DNA of 64,000 bases. Origin: DATIXJ01 sp963714795 (GTDB lineage Bacteria; Bacteroidota; Ignavibacteria; UBA10030; SZUA-254). The notes under the pieces were generated by a model. That model searched no databases, was not told the DNA's origin, and saw only the letters and a program-made list of their open reading frames with translations. Shown one piece after another: positions 35,393 to 43,636 of the stretch (within the stretch, counting starts at the first letter, position 1; the number at the start of each line of letters is the position of its first letter). A program made the translations under genes and the position numbers. The stretch covers positions 186,001-250,000 of the forward strand of contig CAVQPS010000010.1 in NCBI GenBank assembly GCA_963714795.1. Direction: 5' to 3'.

Positions 35393-36343
35393 ATGGCGGA
35401 AAAGAAAATCATTGCTGTTGTCGGCTCAACCGGTGCACAGGGCGGCGGACTTGCACGGGCAATTTTAAGCGATCCTCACAGTGAATTTGCGGTTCGTGCT
35501 ATAACAAGAGACATCAAATCGGAAAAAGCGAAAGCGCTGGCAAAAATGGGCGCGGAGGTTGTCGCCGGTGACGTTGATGATGTTGAAAGTTTGAAACGGG
35601 CATTCGCCGGAGCGTATGGAGCGTACTGCGTTACATTTTTCTGGGCACACTTTTCGCCGGAAAAAGAAATTGCCAACGCCAAAGCGATGGCAACCGCGGC
35701 GAAACATGCCGGCATCAAGCATGCCATCTGGTCGACATTTGAAGACACGCGCAAATGGGTACCGCTGACCGATAAACGCATGCCGACGCTCAAGGAAAAA
35801 TATAAAGTCCCGCACTTCGACGCCAAAGCGGAAGCCGATCATTTCTTCACCGATCTCGGCGTGCCGACGACATTCCTGCTGACATCGTTCTATTGGGACA
35901 ACTTCATTTATTTCGGTATGGGACCCAAAAAAGGACCCGACGGTAATTTAGGAATCACGCTTCCGATGGGCGATAAAAAACTTCCGGGAATGGCAGCGGA
36001 AGATATCGGCAAATGTGCCTACGGAATTTTCAAAAAAAGCAAAGAGTTTATCGGCAAGACCGTCGGCATCTCCGGTGAACAACTTACTGGCACACAGATG
36101 GCTGCAACATTCACGAAAATACTCGGTAAGAATGTCCGCTACAACGAAGTCCCGCCCGATGTCTACCGGAGTTTCGGTTTTCCCGGAGCGGACGATCTCG
36201 GCAACATGTTCCAGGTCAAACGCGACTTCGAAAAACTTTACTGCGGTGCGCGGAGCGTTGAATTTTCCCGTTCGCTGAACCCGTTGCTCCAGAGCTTCGA
36301 AACGTGGCTCACGAACAACAAAAGCCGTATTCCGCTCGAATGA
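35393..36343 (+). CDS. NmrA-family NAD(P)-binding protein
   Basis: A 316-residue atypical short-chain dehydrogenase. The Rossmann start AVVGSTGAQGGGLARAIL has the GxxGxxG loop, and the GDVDDVESLKRAFAGAYGAYCVTF segment is typical of NmrA/HSCARG proteins, which bind NADP and often act as redox sensors rather than enzymes. The catalytic Tyr-Lys pair of true dehydrogenases is not obvious. AAGGAG (35381-35386) supports the ATG. It stands alone between an AT-rich gene and a lipoprotein gene. Confidence 0.85.
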   Translation: MAEKKIIAVVGSTGAQGGGLARAILSDPHSEFAVRAITRDIKSEKAKALAKMGAEVVAGDVDDVESLKRAFAGAYGAYCVTFFWAHFSPEKEIANAKAMATAAKHAGIKHAIWSTFEDTRKWVPLTDKRMPTLKEKYKVPHFDAKAEADHFFTDLGVPTTFLLTSFYWDNFIYFGMGPKKGPDGNLGITLPMGDKKLPGMAAEDIGKCAYGIFKKSKEFIGKTVGISGEQLTGTQMAATFTKILGKNVRYNEVPPDVYRSFGFPGADDLGNMFQVKRDFEKLYCGARSVEFSRSLNPLLQSFETWLTNNKSRIPLE

Positions 36344-36440
36344 TGCAGGAACATTGACGGCAAAATTATTGTTGTCCGTTTATGTATCTTACACACGAAT
36401 ATTCAAATGGCACGAGATTCATTATCAGGAAGGAAGCAAT

Positions 36441-37088
36441 ATGAATAACAATGTCTTCTACAAAAAGTCGATCTTTTTGCTCGCGATCTGTTTTATTGCA
36501 ATAACTCTTTTGTCATGTTCCGCAACCAGACTGACCAACACATGGCGGGATCCTTCTTATACTTCCGGACCGATGACAAATATGATTGTCATTGCCGTCA
36601 AGAAAAATCCGCTTCACCGCAGATTATGGGAAGACGGATTCGCGGCAGAATTTGCACAGCATGGCGTGAATGTAACACCCTCATACCGGTTGTGGCCCGA
36701 CGATCTCCCCGATACGGCGGATGTGGTCGCTGAAGTTCGTAAAAATAATTACGACGGCGTACTGATTGTCAGCAGATTGGAAACCTCTTACAGTACAACC
36801 GACGTTCCCGGCTACGCGACAAGAACACCCATCGTCGGTTACGATCAGTGGCGGAACGAATATTACACATCATACGAGCGCGAATACCATCCTGCCCGCG
36901 TCGACAGCACAAAAATCATACGCCATTTAATCGATGTCTGGACGACAAAAAAACCCGGGCACATGATCTGGTCGGGAATGGGCGAAACAATCGACCCGAG
37001 CTCCGGCAAAGAAGTACATGGTGAAATCGTCGACTTGATTACACCGGAACTGGTCAATCAGGGAATTATCGGACCGGAAAAGAAGTAA
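36441..37088 (+). CDS. Lipoprotein of unknown function
   Basis: From the ATG at 36441 (AGGAAGG just upstream; the frame extends open to 36354) it is a 215-residue lipoprotein with signal MNNNVFYKKSIFLLAICFIA and lipobox LLSC. The mature part (ATRLTNTWRDPSYTSGPM, then RRLWEDGFAAEFAQHGV, then YDGVLIVSRLE) recalls a group of uncharacterised periplasmic lipoproteins with a conserved W.DP.Y start and a GNA1162/CsgG-like alternating fold. No specific family is claimed. Confidence 0.75.
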   Translation: MNNNVFYKKSIFLLAICFIAITLLSCSATRLTNTWRDPSYTSGPMTNMIVIAVKKNPLHRRLWEDGFAAEFAQHGVNVTPSYRLWPDDLPDTADVVAEVRKNNYDGVLIVSRLETSYSTTDVPGYATRTPIVGYDQWRNEYYTSYEREYHPARVDSTKIIRHLIDVWTTKKPGHMIWSGMGETIDPSSGKEVHGEIVDLITPELVNQGIIGPEKK

Positions 37089-37131
37089 AGAAAATCTCTC
37101 TTCGTCACCGGTTCGTAAACGAAAAGCAAAA

Positions 37132-37380
37132 TTATCCGTTCAGATACACGGGATGATATGTTTGCTCGCCCGGTACGATAGTCCATTTCTTCATCCGCAA
37201 TCGATTTCGTCCGGGACGGCGCGTTCCGCGTTTGATATGATGATCGAGACACCAAACGGTCTCTTCAAACGCCTGCTTACCGCACAGGATACACAATCCC
37301 TGTCTCATTCGCCGGATTTGATACCGCCGCTGGCGAGACATATCCGATGACGACAAATCATCGATAATTTTTTTCTGCAT
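37132..37380 (-). CDS. Small zinc-finger-like basic protein
   Basis: An 82-residue basic protein with the segment RRYQIRRMRQGLCILCGKQA, then WCLDHHIKRGTRRPGRNR. The CxxC pair followed by a Cys-x-x-His is a likely zinc site, as in small HNH-like or zinc-ribbon proteins found widely in bacteria; no HNH catalytic pattern is complete. It is divergent from sixA, and two PHO-box-like arrays lie in the 250-bp gap between them, the nearer one 86 bp from this start. Confidence 0.55.
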   Translation of the reverse strand: MQKKIIDDLSSSDMSRQRRYQIRRMRQGLCILCGKQAFEETVWCLDHHIKRGTRRPGRNRLRMKKWTIVPGEQTYHPVYLNG

Positions 37381-37465
37381 GGTATATAATTGTTAGTGGA
37401 AGAAAACCGGTGTACGACATCGTGGATCAACGCAGTCATGTTCGATTGCAATCTATCGAAGGACT

Positions 37466-37504
37466 GTAACAGAACGATAACGGTACTATTATGATACTAT
37501 TACA
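37466..37504 (+). promoter_or_regulatory. PHO-box-like array, site C1
   Basis: Four degenerate units at exact 11-bp spacing: GTAACA (37466), ATAACG (37477), ATTATG (37488), ATTACA (37499). It is weaker than site C2. It lies between the divergent zinc-finger gene and sixA and could serve either. Confidence 0.45.
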
Positions 37505-37561
37505 TTGAATGATCTCTGCAGAAGTCAAATCTCTATCAGAAATGCAAAAGAAGATTTTTTC

Positions 37562-37594
37562 TTAACAATTTCTTACATTAGCAGTAACATAAAC
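37562..37594 (+). promoter_or_regulatory. PHO-box-like array, site C2 (sixA operon)
   Basis: TTAACA (37562-37567) ATTTC, TTACAT (37573-37578) TAGCA, GTAACA (37584-37589) TAAAC. The first spacer and the third unit with its tail match site B almost exactly. The array ends 37 bp before the sixA start codon. Confidence 0.65.
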
Positions 37595-37630
37595 ATAGCA
37601 TTCAAAGAATATTTTAAGGACTAAAAATCG

Positions 37631-38194
37631 ATGGAGCTCTATCTTCTGCGGCATGCGATTGCCGTTCCGCGGGGAACACCCGGATATCCGAACGACGACC
37701 GACCGTTGACAGAAATCGGTACCGCGAAAATGATCAAAGCCGCCGAAGGAATTTCTTTGGTTCTCTCCGATATTCAGATTATATTGACAAGCCCGTTGAA
37801 GAGAACAAAAGAAACCGCGGTGATCGTGGCACAGGCATTAGGAATCCCCGGCAGTATTCAGGAACGAAACGAGTTGTTGCCGGATGCACCACTCAACGAC
37901 ATCCTGCAGATGGTTCTGGAATTCCGTGAACAAGAAAAAATTATGCTGGTATGTCACGGTCCGAACGTCGGCGATTTTGCGGCAATGCTCATCGGTTCAG
38001 CGGAATCACGGTTGGCATTCAAAAAAGGCGCGCTCTGCCGCATCGATTTCACACCGGAATCTTCCGGAACGCTCGTCTGGCATCTTCCGCCCAAATTTCT
38101 CCGTTTACTGGCAAAGGCAAAAGCATATGACAAAACATCTCCTGAACACACCGCATCCGTACCCCGGCAGACTCATCGTCGTCGAGGGAATTGA
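37631..38194 (+). CDS. sixA: SixA-like phosphohistidine phosphatase
   Basis: A 187-residue histidine phosphatase. The phospho-accepting RHG-type motif is LLRHAIAVPRG at the N-terminus, ILTSPLKRTKETAVIV follows, and the second catalytic His is in MLVCHGPNVGDF. SixA removes phosphate from phosphohistidine of phosphotransfer proteins, in E. coli the nitrogen PTS protein NPr. TAAGGAC precedes the ATG. The last 68 bp overlap the next gene in another frame, and the Arg-rich tail (PRQTHRRRGN) may be a by-product of this overlap. First gene of a four-gene operon behind a PHO-box-like array. Confidence 0.86.
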   Translation: MELYLLRHAIAVPRGTPGYPNDDRPLTEIGTAKMIKAAEGISLVLSDIQIILTSPLKRTKETAVIVAQALGIPGSIQERNELLPDAPLNDILQMVLEFREQEKIMLVCHGPNVGDFAAMLIGSAESRLAFKKGALCRIDFTPESSGTLVWHLPPKFLRLLAKAKAYDKTSPEHTASVPRQTHRRRGN

Positions 38195-38843
38195 CGGTTC
38201 GGGAAAGTCGACACAACTTCAGCTTCTTCAGAAGTGGTTGATCAACAACAACTACCGCGTGTTTTTTACCGAGTGGAATTCATCCGCCCTCGTGAAACAA
38301 ACCATCAAACGCGGAAAGAACAAAAATCTTCTCACGCCGACAACATTCAGCATTCTGCACGCCACGGATTTTGCCGACCGGCTTACGCATCTCATCATTC
38401 CGCCGTTGAAAGCAGGCATGATCGTCCTCGCCGACCGGTACGCATTCACGGCATTTGCCCGTGACGTTGTGCGCGGCGTTCACCGTGAATGGGTCAGAAA
38501 TCTTTACGGCTTTGCCGTGAAACCGGACATTGCACTCTATTTTAAAGTGCCGATCGAGACATCATTGAAACGGATACTCAACGGAAGAATTTCATTGAAA
38601 TTTCACGAAGCCGGAATGGATTTAAATCTCAGCACGAACCCGGCAGACAGTTTCAAATTGTTTCAGGGAAAAGTGGTCGAAGAATATGACAAGATCGCCG
38701 CGGAATTCAATCTCACTGTCATCGATGGAGGTCAGCCGATCCATAAACAGCAGGAGAACGTCCGGGAGCTTGTGAAGAACGCTTTGAAAAAATATCATCC
38801 GACTCCGTTCCAGCAGAAGAAGGAGAATGTGTATGTCCGTTAA
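38127..38843 (+). CDS. Thymidylate-kinase-like P-loop kinase, first paralogue
   Basis: A 238-residue kinase of the thymidylate kinase superfamily. The Walker A loop is VVEGIDGSGKSTQLQ and the DRY-type motif is VLADRYAFTAFARDVVRG. Further matches to TMK are limited: substrate and LID parts (RILNGRISLKFHEAGMDL) differ from true TMP kinases. The only ATG ahead of the P-loop is at 38127, which makes a 68-bp overlap with sixA. It is followed by a paralogue with 11-bp overlap. Context with sixA and ppx suggests a phosphate or polyphosphate role rather than dTMP synthesis; this is inference. Confidence 0.82.
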   Translation: MTKHLLNTPHPYPGRLIVVEGIDGSGKSTQLQLLQKWLINNNYRVFFTEWNSSALVKQTIKRGKNKNLLTPTTFSILHATDFADRLTHLIIPPLKAGMIVLADRYAFTAFARDVVRGVHREWVRNLYGFAVKPDIALYFKVPIETSLKRILNGRISLKFHEAGMDLNLSTNPADSFKLFQGKVVEEYDKIAAEFNLTVIDGGQPIHKQQENVRELVKNALKKYHPTPFQQKKENVYVR

Positions 38844-39567
38844 TCGTACAAGATTTTTCGGGAAAGGACTTCCCTACGTCGACGTCAGCGAGTTAAAAGG
38901 AAAACTGATCGTCATCGAAGGAACCGACGGCGTCGGCCGATCCTCCCAAATCGAAGATCTCCGGCGATGGCTGGAAATTCAGGGATACGGCGTTGTCACG
39001 ACCGGCTGGACGAGGTCACCGTTGATGGGACAAGCCATCAACGAAGCAAAGGCGGGACACACGCTGAACGTCAACACCTTCAGTTTGTTGTACGCAGCGG
39101 ATTTTGCGGACCGTCTGGAAAATGAAATTATTCCTGCTCTCAAATCCGGTTTCATCGTGCTTGCCGACCGGTACATTTATACGGCATTTGCACGGTCGAT
39201 CGTCCGCGGCGCCGATCGTGAATGGATTAAAAAAGTATTCGGATTCGCACTCCAACCGGATGTGGTGTTCTACATGCAGATCGAACTGGAAAATCTCATC
39301 CCGCGGGTTATCACCAGCGAGACGTTATCGAAACGATACTGGGAAGAAGAATTGGGCGAAGGCATGGATTACTGGGAATCCGGGATGGATCTGCGGCTCG
39401 GCGAGGATTTTTATGACAGTTTCATCGCATACCAAAAAAGAATTCTCCACGAGTTCCGGAATATGACGAAACGGTTTAACTTCAGGATCGTCGATGCCGG
39501 GCAATCCTTTGAAAAGACCAATCAGGCATTGAAACAGGGCATCAAACAACTTCTCGACCATGCGTAA
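38833..39567 (+). CDS. Thymidylate-kinase-like protein with Arg in Walker A, second paralogue
   Basis: A 244-residue paralogue of the preceding kinase; shared blocks include ADFADRL, VLADRY.(F/Y)TAFAR..VRG.(H/D)REW and the ESGMDL/EAGMDL segment. Its P-loop reads IEGTDGVGRSSQIED: the usual Lys of GxxGxGK[ST] is Arg (codon CGA, about 38938-38940). It also has an extra charged insert (SKRYWEEELGEGMDYW). I recall similar GTDGVGRS proteins annotated as dTMP kinases, but activity is uncertain. AAGGAG at 38820-38825 favours the ATG at 38833 over 38827. Confidence 0.82.
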   Translation: MSVNRTRFFGKGLPYVDVSELKGKLIVIEGTDGVGRSSQIEDLRRWLEIQGYGVVTTGWTRSPLMGQAINEAKAGHTLNVNTFSLLYAADFADRLENEIIPALKSGFIVLADRYIYTAFARSIVRGADREWIKKVFGFALQPDVVFYMQIELENLIPRVITSETLSKRYWEEELGEGMDYWESGMDLRLGEDFYDSFIAYQKRILHEFRNMTKRFNFRIVDAGQSFEKTNQALKQGIKQLLDHA

Positions 39568-41110
39568 CACGAAATATCCGCTCGCCGCTATCGACCTCGG
39601 CACGAATTCATTCCACCTTGTCGTTGCGGACATGGATCCTTCCAGCGGCCGGTTCAAAGTTCTCGACAAAGAAAAAATCATCGTTCGTCTGGGAAGCGAT
39701 TCGACCGATATGAAATTTCTTTCCGAGGCGGCAATGAACCGCGGCATCACCGCGTTGAAGCAATTCAAGACTATCGCCGACGGCGCGAACGCACCGATCG
39801 TCGCCATCGCCACCAGCGCCGTGCGGGAAGCAATCAACCAGGAAGAATTTCTCTACCGTGTGAAAGCGGAAACGGATATCGACGTCCAGATCGCCTCCGA
39901 CGTGGAAGAAGCGCGGTTGATTTATATCGGCGTCCTGCAGGCATTACCGGTCTTCGATAAAAAAATTCTCCTGATCGACATCGGCGGGGGAAGCACGGAA
40001 TTTCTCGTCGGCAAACGGCGGCAAATTTCATTCAACAGCAGTCTCAAACTGGGAGCGGTTCGTCTCACACAGAAATTCTTCCGGAACGAAGAAAAATTAT
40101 CGAAGTCGATTCAGGAATGCCGGTCATTCATTCGCGGCACGATGAGCCCTATTACCAGACAATTGAAGGCAATGAATGTCGATATGATTGTCGGGACATC
40201 GGGAACGATTGCCAATATCGCCAACATCATCCGGTCGCAAACGAAACGACCGTCATCCATGCTCAATAATTTTTCATTCACGGAAAAAGAATTGGCTTCT
40301 GCCGTCCGAAAAATTCTCGGTGCAAAATCGACCAAGGAACGAAAGAAAATCAAAGGGCTGGATGAATCGCGCGCCGATATCATTCTTGCCGGAACGCTGA
40401 TTCTCGAAGAGATTTTCGCCGAACTGGGCATCAAAACGATGACCGTTTCCGAATTCGCTTTGCGCGAAGGAATTATTTTCGATTCATACGAGAAAACCCA
40501 TGCGTCGTCCGGCAACGGACGGTGGGATAATATACGGCGAGACAGTGCTGTCCACCTCGCCCGATCCCTGTCGTTTGAAGAAAGACATGCCCGGCATGTT
40601 TCGACCCTCGCTCTCCGGCTATTCGATCAGACCAAGAGACTGCACCGGATGGGAACACGGGAACGGGAATTTCTGGAAGCGGCGGCGCTCCTGCACGAAA
40701 TCGGATTGTTCCTCTCGCATTCACAACATCATCATCATTCCTATTATCTCATCCGGAATGCGGAACTACTCGGCTATACCGAAAACGAAAAAGAAATCAT
40801 TGCCAATATCGCGCGGTATCACCGGAAAGGTCATCCGAAATTCAAGCATGAAGGATTCGCCAGGCTTTCACCCAACGAACAGCGCTCCGTTACAAAACTT
40901 GCTGCAATTCTCCGCGTTGCCGACGGACTGGACAGGTCGCACACTTCCGCCATACTCGATATCAAGTGTAAACGAACGGCGCGGGGGCTAACAATACATC
41001 TTCAGCCGGCGAATGGAACTTCTGTAGAAATGGAAATCTGGGGAGCGGAACGGAAGAAAGATCTTTTCGAAGAAACGTTCAAAACCGACGTACGATTTCT
41101 TACACGCTGA
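39560..41110 (+). CDS. ppx: Exopolyphosphatase / guanosine pentaphosphatase with HD domain
   Basis: A 516-residue Ppx/GppA protein. The N-terminal actin-like ATPase fold has AAIDLGTNSFHLVVAD and LLIDIGGGSTEFLVG (phosphate loops). The C-terminal HD-like domain has ERHARHVSTLALRLF, AALLHEIGLFLSHSQHHHHS and IARYHRKGHP; the HE in place of HD is usual for Ppx of this type. It degrades polyphosphate from the ends and may hydrolyse pppGpp. Its ATG overlaps the end of the second kinase gene by 8 bp. Its 3' end overlaps the convergent small zinc-ribbon gene by 11 bp. Confidence 0.9.
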   Translation: MRNTKYPLAAIDLGTNSFHLVVADMDPSSGRFKVLDKEKIIVRLGSDSTDMKFLSEAAMNRGITALKQFKTIADGANAPIVAIATSAVREAINQEEFLYRVKAETDIDVQIASDVEEARLIYIGVLQALPVFDKKILLIDIGGGSTEFLVGKRRQISFNSSLKLGAVRLTQKFFRNEEKLSKSIQECRSFIRGTMSPITRQLKAMNVDMIVGTSGTIANIANIIRSQTKRPSSMLNNFSFTEKELASAVRKILGAKSTKERKKIKGLDESRADIILAGTLILEEIFAELGIKTMTVSEFALREGIIFDSYEKTHASSGNGRWDNIRRDSAVHLARSLSFEERHARHVSTLALRLFDQTKRLHRMGTREREFLEAAALLHEIGLFLSHSQHHHHSYYLIRNAELLGYTENEKEIIANIARYHRKGHPKFKHEGFARLSPNEQRSVTKLAAILRVADGLDRSHTSAILDIKCKRTARGLTIHLQPANGTSVEMEIWGAERKKDLFEETFKTDVRFLTR

Positions 41111-41324
41111 CAACCAACCGATCGAGAATCTGTCGTGCAACTTTTTTCGTCCCGGCATCGCTGTGACGGATGAGGTCTGCAACCTGATACGAATCGACAA
41201 CCCCCGCATACGTGTTGCATTGCTTGCATTTCAGAACATAAAATCTTGCCGCGTGATGTTGACGACTGACTTTGCGCATCTCGAAATCCGATGATGAACA
41301 GTGCGGACATGCAATTTTTTGCAT
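41100..41324 (-). CDS. Small zinc-ribbon protein
   Basis: A 74-residue protein with two Cys pairs, ACPHCSSSDFEM and LKCKQCNTYAGV, which form a plausible zinc ribbon, followed by a helical tail (VADLIRHSDAGTKKVARQ). Such single-ribbon proteins may bind nucleic acid or protein partners; no family is assigned. Overlaps the 3' end of ppx by 11 bp on the opposite strand. The PHO-box-like site D lies 114 bp upstream of its start. Confidence 0.6.
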   Translation of the reverse strand: MQKIACPHCSSSDFEMRKVSRQHHAARFYVLKCKQCNTYAGVVDSYQVADLIRHSDAGTKKVARQILDRLVVSV

Positions 41325-41437
41325 AAAAAACTCTTTTCAAATAGTTAAGAAGACATCTGTTGACAACCGTGGGAAGGTTACGGCACAAGAAAGATATTTA
41401 TTCCGGCCATCATTGTCAAGAGAAATATTTTTTCGAC

Positions 41438-41454
41438 GTAACAATTCCGTAACA
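41438..41454 (+). promoter_or_regulatory. PHO-box-like repeat, site D
   Basis: GTAACA (41438-41443), spacer ATTCC, GTAACA (41449-41454), then TTGAA. Two perfect units at 11-bp spacing, resembling the downstream half of the pstS site. It lies between two divergent small genes and points toward the plus-strand gene at 41569. Confidence 0.55.
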
Positions 41455-41568
41455 TTGAAAACCGTATTGCGATTTGCTGCAAAAAAGGATTCAAAAAACG
41501 CTTGACAGAATGATAATACTGGATTCATCTCATCATAATATTCAGTCTCTATCTTGGAAAGAAAACAG

Positions 41569-41925
41569 ATGGAGCCAATTATGTATGAATTAATTCAGCG
41601 CGGACATTATCCGCTCACCGATGATGCAGTTTCCCTGAACGTTCCCTCACGTCCCGGCGTGTATTTGTTGAGCATCCGCCTGGCAAACGGCGTTCATCAC
41701 ACCTTTTTTACCAATCAAACGGAAAATTTATATAGAAGCCTGCGGAAATATATCGTCAAAGATCCTGCCGAAATATCGGAAGACATATTTGAATGCTTGT
41801 TGAAATACCGTTGCTATTTCACATATTTCCTGGTACCGGAAACAGCATACCGCGATGAAATCGAAAAGATGCTTCGGAACACCATCGATCCGCTGCAGAA
41901 ATTAAAAATTGTCAACTGCAACTGA
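41569..41925 (+). CDS. Small GIY-YIG-like protein, unknown
   Basis: From the ATG at 41569 (GGAAAG at 41556-41561) it is a 118-residue protein; a TTG at 41554 and an ATG at 41581 are alternatives. The stretch VPSRPGVYLLSIRLANGVHH followed by FFTNQTENLYRSLRKYI recalls the start of GIY-YIG domains (PGVYLL... G...YVG.T.NL..RL), but the catalytic Tyr and Arg positions are not convincing, so nuclease activity is doubtful. A PHO-box-like repeat about 115 bp upstream suggests phosphate control. No partner gene in the same operon. Confidence 0.6.
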   Translation: MEPIMYELIQRGHYPLTDDAVSLNVPSRPGVYLLSIRLANGVHHTFFTNQTENLYRSLRKYIVKDPAEISEDIFECLLKYRCYFTYFLVPETAYRDEIEKMLRNTIDPLQKLKIVNCN

Positions 41926-42243
41926 TTGATTCCGCGGAAGAGCATCCGCAGAAAAATTTTTTACATCCGGCATCCTCCCCCGAGATTTTTTGGCACCGTT
42001 AAGCGTTTGCGATGCTCAGGAGCCCTCCATTGCCTTCACTAATAATTTGTTCAATCCTTCAAAAACAAATTCAATTCCAAGGTTTTTCGGTTAATTTATA
42101 CCCGGGCATTGGAACTGTGAGCCGGTCTTTTATGTTTGTTATCTGAAACTATTGAAAGCCTTTTACTGCAAAACAACGCATTTCTGCATTGTCTTTGATT
42201 GAAATCTATTAATATTAATATTTTGCGACTGATAAATTGTTCT
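41926..42243. other. Intergenic region upstream of tolC
   Basis: A short hairpin (GCGGA agagca TCCGC) followed by A- and T-runs near 41934-41965 could be a weak terminator for the preceding gene. The remaining 270 bp is AT-rich without a feature I can support. Confidence 0.4.
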
Positions 42244-43635
42244 ATGCACAAACAGAAAAATCTATTTTTAGGAATCATCTTCATCATCAATGTTTCATGT
42301 TTTGCACAGACGAAGCCGGTGATCGGCCTGAAAATCGCCATCGATTCAGCACTGCAAAATTATCCGGAGTTACAGTCAAAACAAATGCAGATCGAAAGCG
42401 CTCATGCATCGCTATCGGACGCAAGCGATCAGGAACTCCCCTCGCTCACCTTCAGCGACCAGGTCGATATCGGCACGGACAACGGATTGGGAGGATCGTA
42501 TTTTCCGTTGAGCATTATTCCATCAACATCCGGAGGAATTCGGTCGGGAAATAATTCAAATATTTTTTCCGGCACGATCGGCGTCGCCTACTTGCAGCAC
42601 GAGTTGTATAATTTCGGATTGAACGGAGCGCGGACAGAATCGGCAAATTCTTTGATCGATTTCAGCACATCCGATTACGACCAGTCCTCTTATCTCTTGC
42701 AGTTTCATGTTGCACAATTATATTTTGAATTACTGCGATACCGGCTGCTGGTTGCCATTCAGCAGAGAAATATCGACCGGTACCAGATATTGTATGGTTT
42801 CATCAAAGCGTACACGTCGAGCGGCATTAAGCCGAGTGTCGATTCGTCCATTGCCAGGGCGGAAATATCGACCGCAAATATCCAATACATCCAAACGGCG
42901 GAAACATTCAATAAATTAAAAAGCGAGTTTCTCTATTTTACCGGCTTACGGATGAATGATTTTGATATCGATACAACGCTCTATCATTTACCCGACATAT
43001 CGATCAATCGTCTGGAACAAAATATTTCACATGATTCAATCGATTCCGGCAATCCAATACTGGCGTATTACAATAACCGGTGGAAATATGCTCTCTCGCA
43101 GGAAAATGTGACGTCAAAAAGTTATCTTCCGAAAATTTATCTGGTCGGCAGTGCCTGGATCCGCGGCTCGAGTATCAGTCAAAGCGACGTGTTCGGAAAC
43201 TTATCGACGGGATTGGATTACAGCCGTTCGAATTACATGGCAGGACTGGCACTCACCTATAATATTATCGATTTAGTGCACAAGAGCGATAGGACGGCCA
43301 TCCAGCATTATCAAAGTGAAGCATTGCACGAAGACGTTCTTCAACAACAATCTCTTTTGAAAAATCAGTTACAGCAAGCGGATATTGCCATTCAGTCTGA
43401 GACCGACAGGCAAAAAGAAATTCCGATTCAGCTCAAAGCTGCACAGGATGCATTTTCTCAGAAGTCGGCACAATACGATGCAGGACTTGCCAACATCACC
43501 GATCTTACCGACGCTACGTATTTGCTGTACAAAGCAGAAACGGATGAAGCGGAGTTATTACCCAACCTGCTCGACGCGTTGCTGCAAAAATCGGCGGCCA
43601 ATAATACTCTCAACATTTTTTTAGCGAATTTTTAG
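42244..43635 (+). CDS. TolC-family outer-membrane efflux protein
   Basis: From the ATG at 42244 it is 463 residues with a signal peptide (MHKQKNLFLGIIFIINVSC, ending near FAQ). The OEP pattern is visible: IDSALQNYPELQSKQMQIESA near the N-terminus, a second helical hairpin (LLQFHVAQLYFELLRYRLLVA), and a repeat of the pattern in the second half (KAAQDAFSQKSAQYDAGLANITDLTDATYLLYKAE). It forms the outer-membrane duct of the pump encoded by the next two genes. The gap to the permease gene is 1 bp. A TTG at 42199 opens the frame but has no support as a start. Confidence 0.88.
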   Translation: MHKQKNLFLGIIFIINVSCFAQTKPVIGLKIAIDSALQNYPELQSKQMQIESAHASLSDASDQELPSLTFSDQVDIGTDNGLGGSYFPLSIIPSTSGGIRSGNNSNIFSGTIGVAYLQHELYNFGLNGARTESANSLIDFSTSDYDQSSYLLQFHVAQLYFELLRYRLLVAIQQRNIDRYQILYGFIKAYTSSGIKPSVDSSIARAEISTANIQYIQTAETFNKLKSEFLYFTGLRMNDFDIDTTLYHLPDISINRLEQNISHDSIDSGNPILAYYNNRWKYALSQENVTSKSYLPKIYLVGSAWIRGSSISQSDVFGNLSTGLDYSRSNYMAGLALTYNIIDLVHKSDRTAIQHYQSEALHEDVLQQQSLLKNQLQQADIAIQSETDRQKEIPIQLKAAQDAFSQKSAQYDAGLANITDLTDATYLLYKAETDEAELLPNLLDALLQKSAANNTLNIFLANF

Positions 43636-43636
43636 T

